Origin: an uncultured Verrucomicrobiota bacterium
GTDB lineage: Bacteria > Verrucomicrobiota > Kiritimatiellia > RFP12 > UBA1067
Direction: 5' to 3'
Assembly (NCBI GenBank): GCA_946631535.1
Contig: CAMPAF010000136.1
Span: 1 to 7,718, forward strand
DNA: 7,718 bases
The stretch's first letter is position 1, and every line of letters starts with the position of its first letter. The translations under genes and the position numbers were made by a program. The notes beneath the pieces were generated by a model, which did no database searches, was not told the DNA's origin, and saw only the letters and a program-made list of their open reading frames with translations. This document shows positions 7,601 through 7,718 of the stretch, one piece after another.

Positions 7601-7718
7601 TGTAGAGCGTGGCCGACGACGTGGCGGAGTTCGTGATCGTCGTGCCGACGTAGTCGGAGTCGACGTCCTCCGTGACGAGATCGTGCCCGTTCAGGTCGAG
7701 CACCGTGCCGTTCGAGAG
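4665..7718 (-). CDS. Giant exported-type beta-strand-repeat (autotransporter-associated repeat) protein, 5' end beyond window
   Basis: The frame is open from the right window edge to TAG at 4667-4665, giving 1017 residues; the real start and signal peptide lie outside, and the GTG at 7703 is internal. Composition is Gly, Thr, Ala and Val-rich with few Lys, as in beta-solenoids. The visible part begins with TVLDLNGHDLVTEDV and 'ITNSA', typical of these proteins. Numbering from the GTG at 7703, motif YVWTGAGGDAKFSTLANW (61-78) opens module A and FVWVGPDGGRWSDAANW (547-563) opens module B. Module A contains an autotransporter-associated beta-strand repeat, GGGKLRKVGAGTLVMQDG (397-414) to GGTVVEEGTLRV (428-439). 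No PEP-CTERM signal, LPxTG motif or autotransporter barrel is visible; the protein ends in GDNLVLRVDKLGATFIIR. Such proteins abound in Kiritimatiellota, Verrucomicrobiota and Lentisphaerota, and their roles are mostly unproven; adhesion or polysaccharide binding is the usual guess. It lies 19 bp upstream of the GH51 gene on the same strand. Confidence 0.9.
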   Translation of the reverse strand, partial: LSNGTVLDLNGHDLVTEDVDSDYVGTTITNSATSSATLYTAFEPERSGVSNLCVAARITVAKSSAYVWTGAGGDAKFSTLANWRRLSGAVPSVPPAAGDPLVFAGAGGVVSNDLANLGQAVVQFEPGAGAFTICGNPFTGIPNVVNGSSSVQTFSNAVTFAGTYLVDNANAAVRFPGGATATYPDPSLRSDFTDVRRRTLDGTFTFTQDWTVPGAPNNAWERPWVIPSGTSVTGKKFTGTQGNYLSILQIEAGGRAHFTTMEMGWNKGDFACKGTLVIDGLYVHIVSLNDSGVSRLGRSGSTGTLHANRVEKRRYGHLCEYVTTLVIGSGGLLFTDTSYQPMTFDANTTIRAADDFGILTDFAGDGTDFHGLSLSDRTITINTEDESGTARTVTFGTSVRAGGGKLRKVGAGTLVMQDGDLASKTGFVKKYTGGTVVEEGTLRVKSSNQLGTGLVELRAGATLEIEDGVTFANDATGGTFRVNGAVTLADGASWHAGTYVFADGAIVTVEPRTTDERVVAKGLTAEEAGHFTTTAGRLVLSDDGELSYVDSFVWVGPDGGRWSDAANWSHNGTTGESAPVSTPGAVVEFANDAALSVTLDVPAACSSLVLGGAGAVTVANPDAATTNALTLYSVTAAGAAANRFECRVEFTEAYNVSLEGVLDFAGGATATTPGDDTFASVHNRTFTGNVAFTSGWKYPRQADRNWPLVVTPGSTLTGTSYTGGQTGWNRILDVQDGATARFNTFEIGWDRGFILVNGTLEVANDFTIVASWAFDRGTNHIGWSSADAGILRAGGLVKTAAGATILYVPRYEIGARGVRSPDGAYFLVKDNASATIAATANMGFDKGTNHADRVVNVEAGATLTVEPGGHTVTNINLVGGPGTLAVTGTGTATYDAVGGPAAISVGSDATLQIGANVVATNAMALADGATLVLGSGAQAGIVSTPAEGAAVVRTAGGTYSAAMVVTLGKLAPTANVRNLTLDPVGITLPKGFDARLKRSGDNLVLRVDKLGATFIIR
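5433..5750 (-). repeat. Protein-level repeat copy B within the giant repeat protein
   Basis: Encodes residues 652-757, with LDFAGGATATTPG, RTFTGNVAFTSGW, TLTGTSYTGGQ, RILDVQDGATARFNTFEIGW and GTLEV, matching copy A in the same order with small gaps. It lies about 480 residues after copy A, the same offset as the two 'ANW' module starts, so whole modules are duplicated rather than this segment alone. Confidence 0.75.
6324..6515 (-). other. Autotransporter-associated beta-strand repeat (PATR-like) segment
   Basis: Encodes residues 397-460 of the giant protein. It shows the family pattern 'G-L-x-K-x-GxGTLxL ... Y-TGGTxVxxGTLxV ... LGxGxVxLxxGATLEI', represented here by KLRKVGAGTLVM, KKYTGGTVVEEGTLRV and LGTGLVELRAGATLEI. 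In known cases these repeats form parallel beta-helix rungs in exported passenger proteins. Confidence 0.8.
6879..7211 (-). repeat. Protein-level repeat copy A within the giant repeat protein
   Basis: Encodes residues 165-275 (numbered from 7703). It shares with copy B the ordered anchors F-x-GGATAT, RT-x-x-G, FT-x-x-W, a Pro- and Trp-containing stretch, TG-x-x-x-TG, IL, A-x-F-x-T-x-E-x-GW-x-x-G and GTL. The copies have diverged in sequence, so this is an old duplication within the gene. Confidence 0.75.

Noticed and set aside
7701..7703. GTG at 7703 as the true start of the giant repeat protein
   Set aside because: The frame continues upstream to the window edge with family-typical sequence (LSNGT before VLDLNG), and no signal peptide follows the GTG.

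Overview
The window is a GC-rich stretch of bacterial DNA with essentially no non-coding space. All four genes are read right to left on the minus strand. The mix of genes suggests a member of the PVC group, most likely a polysaccharide-degrading Kiritimatiellota, Verrucomicrobiota or Lentisphaerota bacterium: a very large exported beta-strand-repeat protein with 'WTGAGGD...ANW' type modules, an exported GH51 arabinofuranosidase, a long LVIVD-repeat protein and an exported carbohydrate-binding-module protein. This assignment rests on gene style, not on a marker gene.

Layout in transcription order: (1) 7718-4665, the C-terminal 1017 residues of a giant beta-solenoid protein, open at its 5' end beyond the window and built of two diverged copies of a module of roughly 480 residues; (2) a 19-bp AT-rich gap holding an extended -10 promoter-like sequence placed so that transcription would begin at the A of the next ATG; (3) 4645-2621, a complete 674-residue GH51 alpha-L-arabinofuranosidase with signal peptide, CBM-like domain and both catalytic glutamates; (4) 2624-528, a complete LVIVD-repeat protein of about 698 residues that overlaps the GH51 stop by ATGA, with its ribosome binding site inside the last GH51 codons; (5) 502-2, the first 167 residues of an exported protein with a CBM4/9-like domain, cut by the left window edge.

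Read together, genes 2-4 look like one operon for an extracellular or periplasmic attack on arabinose-containing plant polysaccharide (arabinan, arabinoxylan or arabinogalactan). The hydrolase is coupled to a propeller protein of unknown role and followed by a second carbohydrate-binding protein. The giant repeat protein upstream could be a surface adhesin or substrate binder, or it could be an unrelated neighbour, because a separate promoter may lie between it and the hydrolase. No RNA genes, mobile elements, CRISPR arrays or convincing terminators were seen. The long plus-strand open frames are GC-driven shadows.
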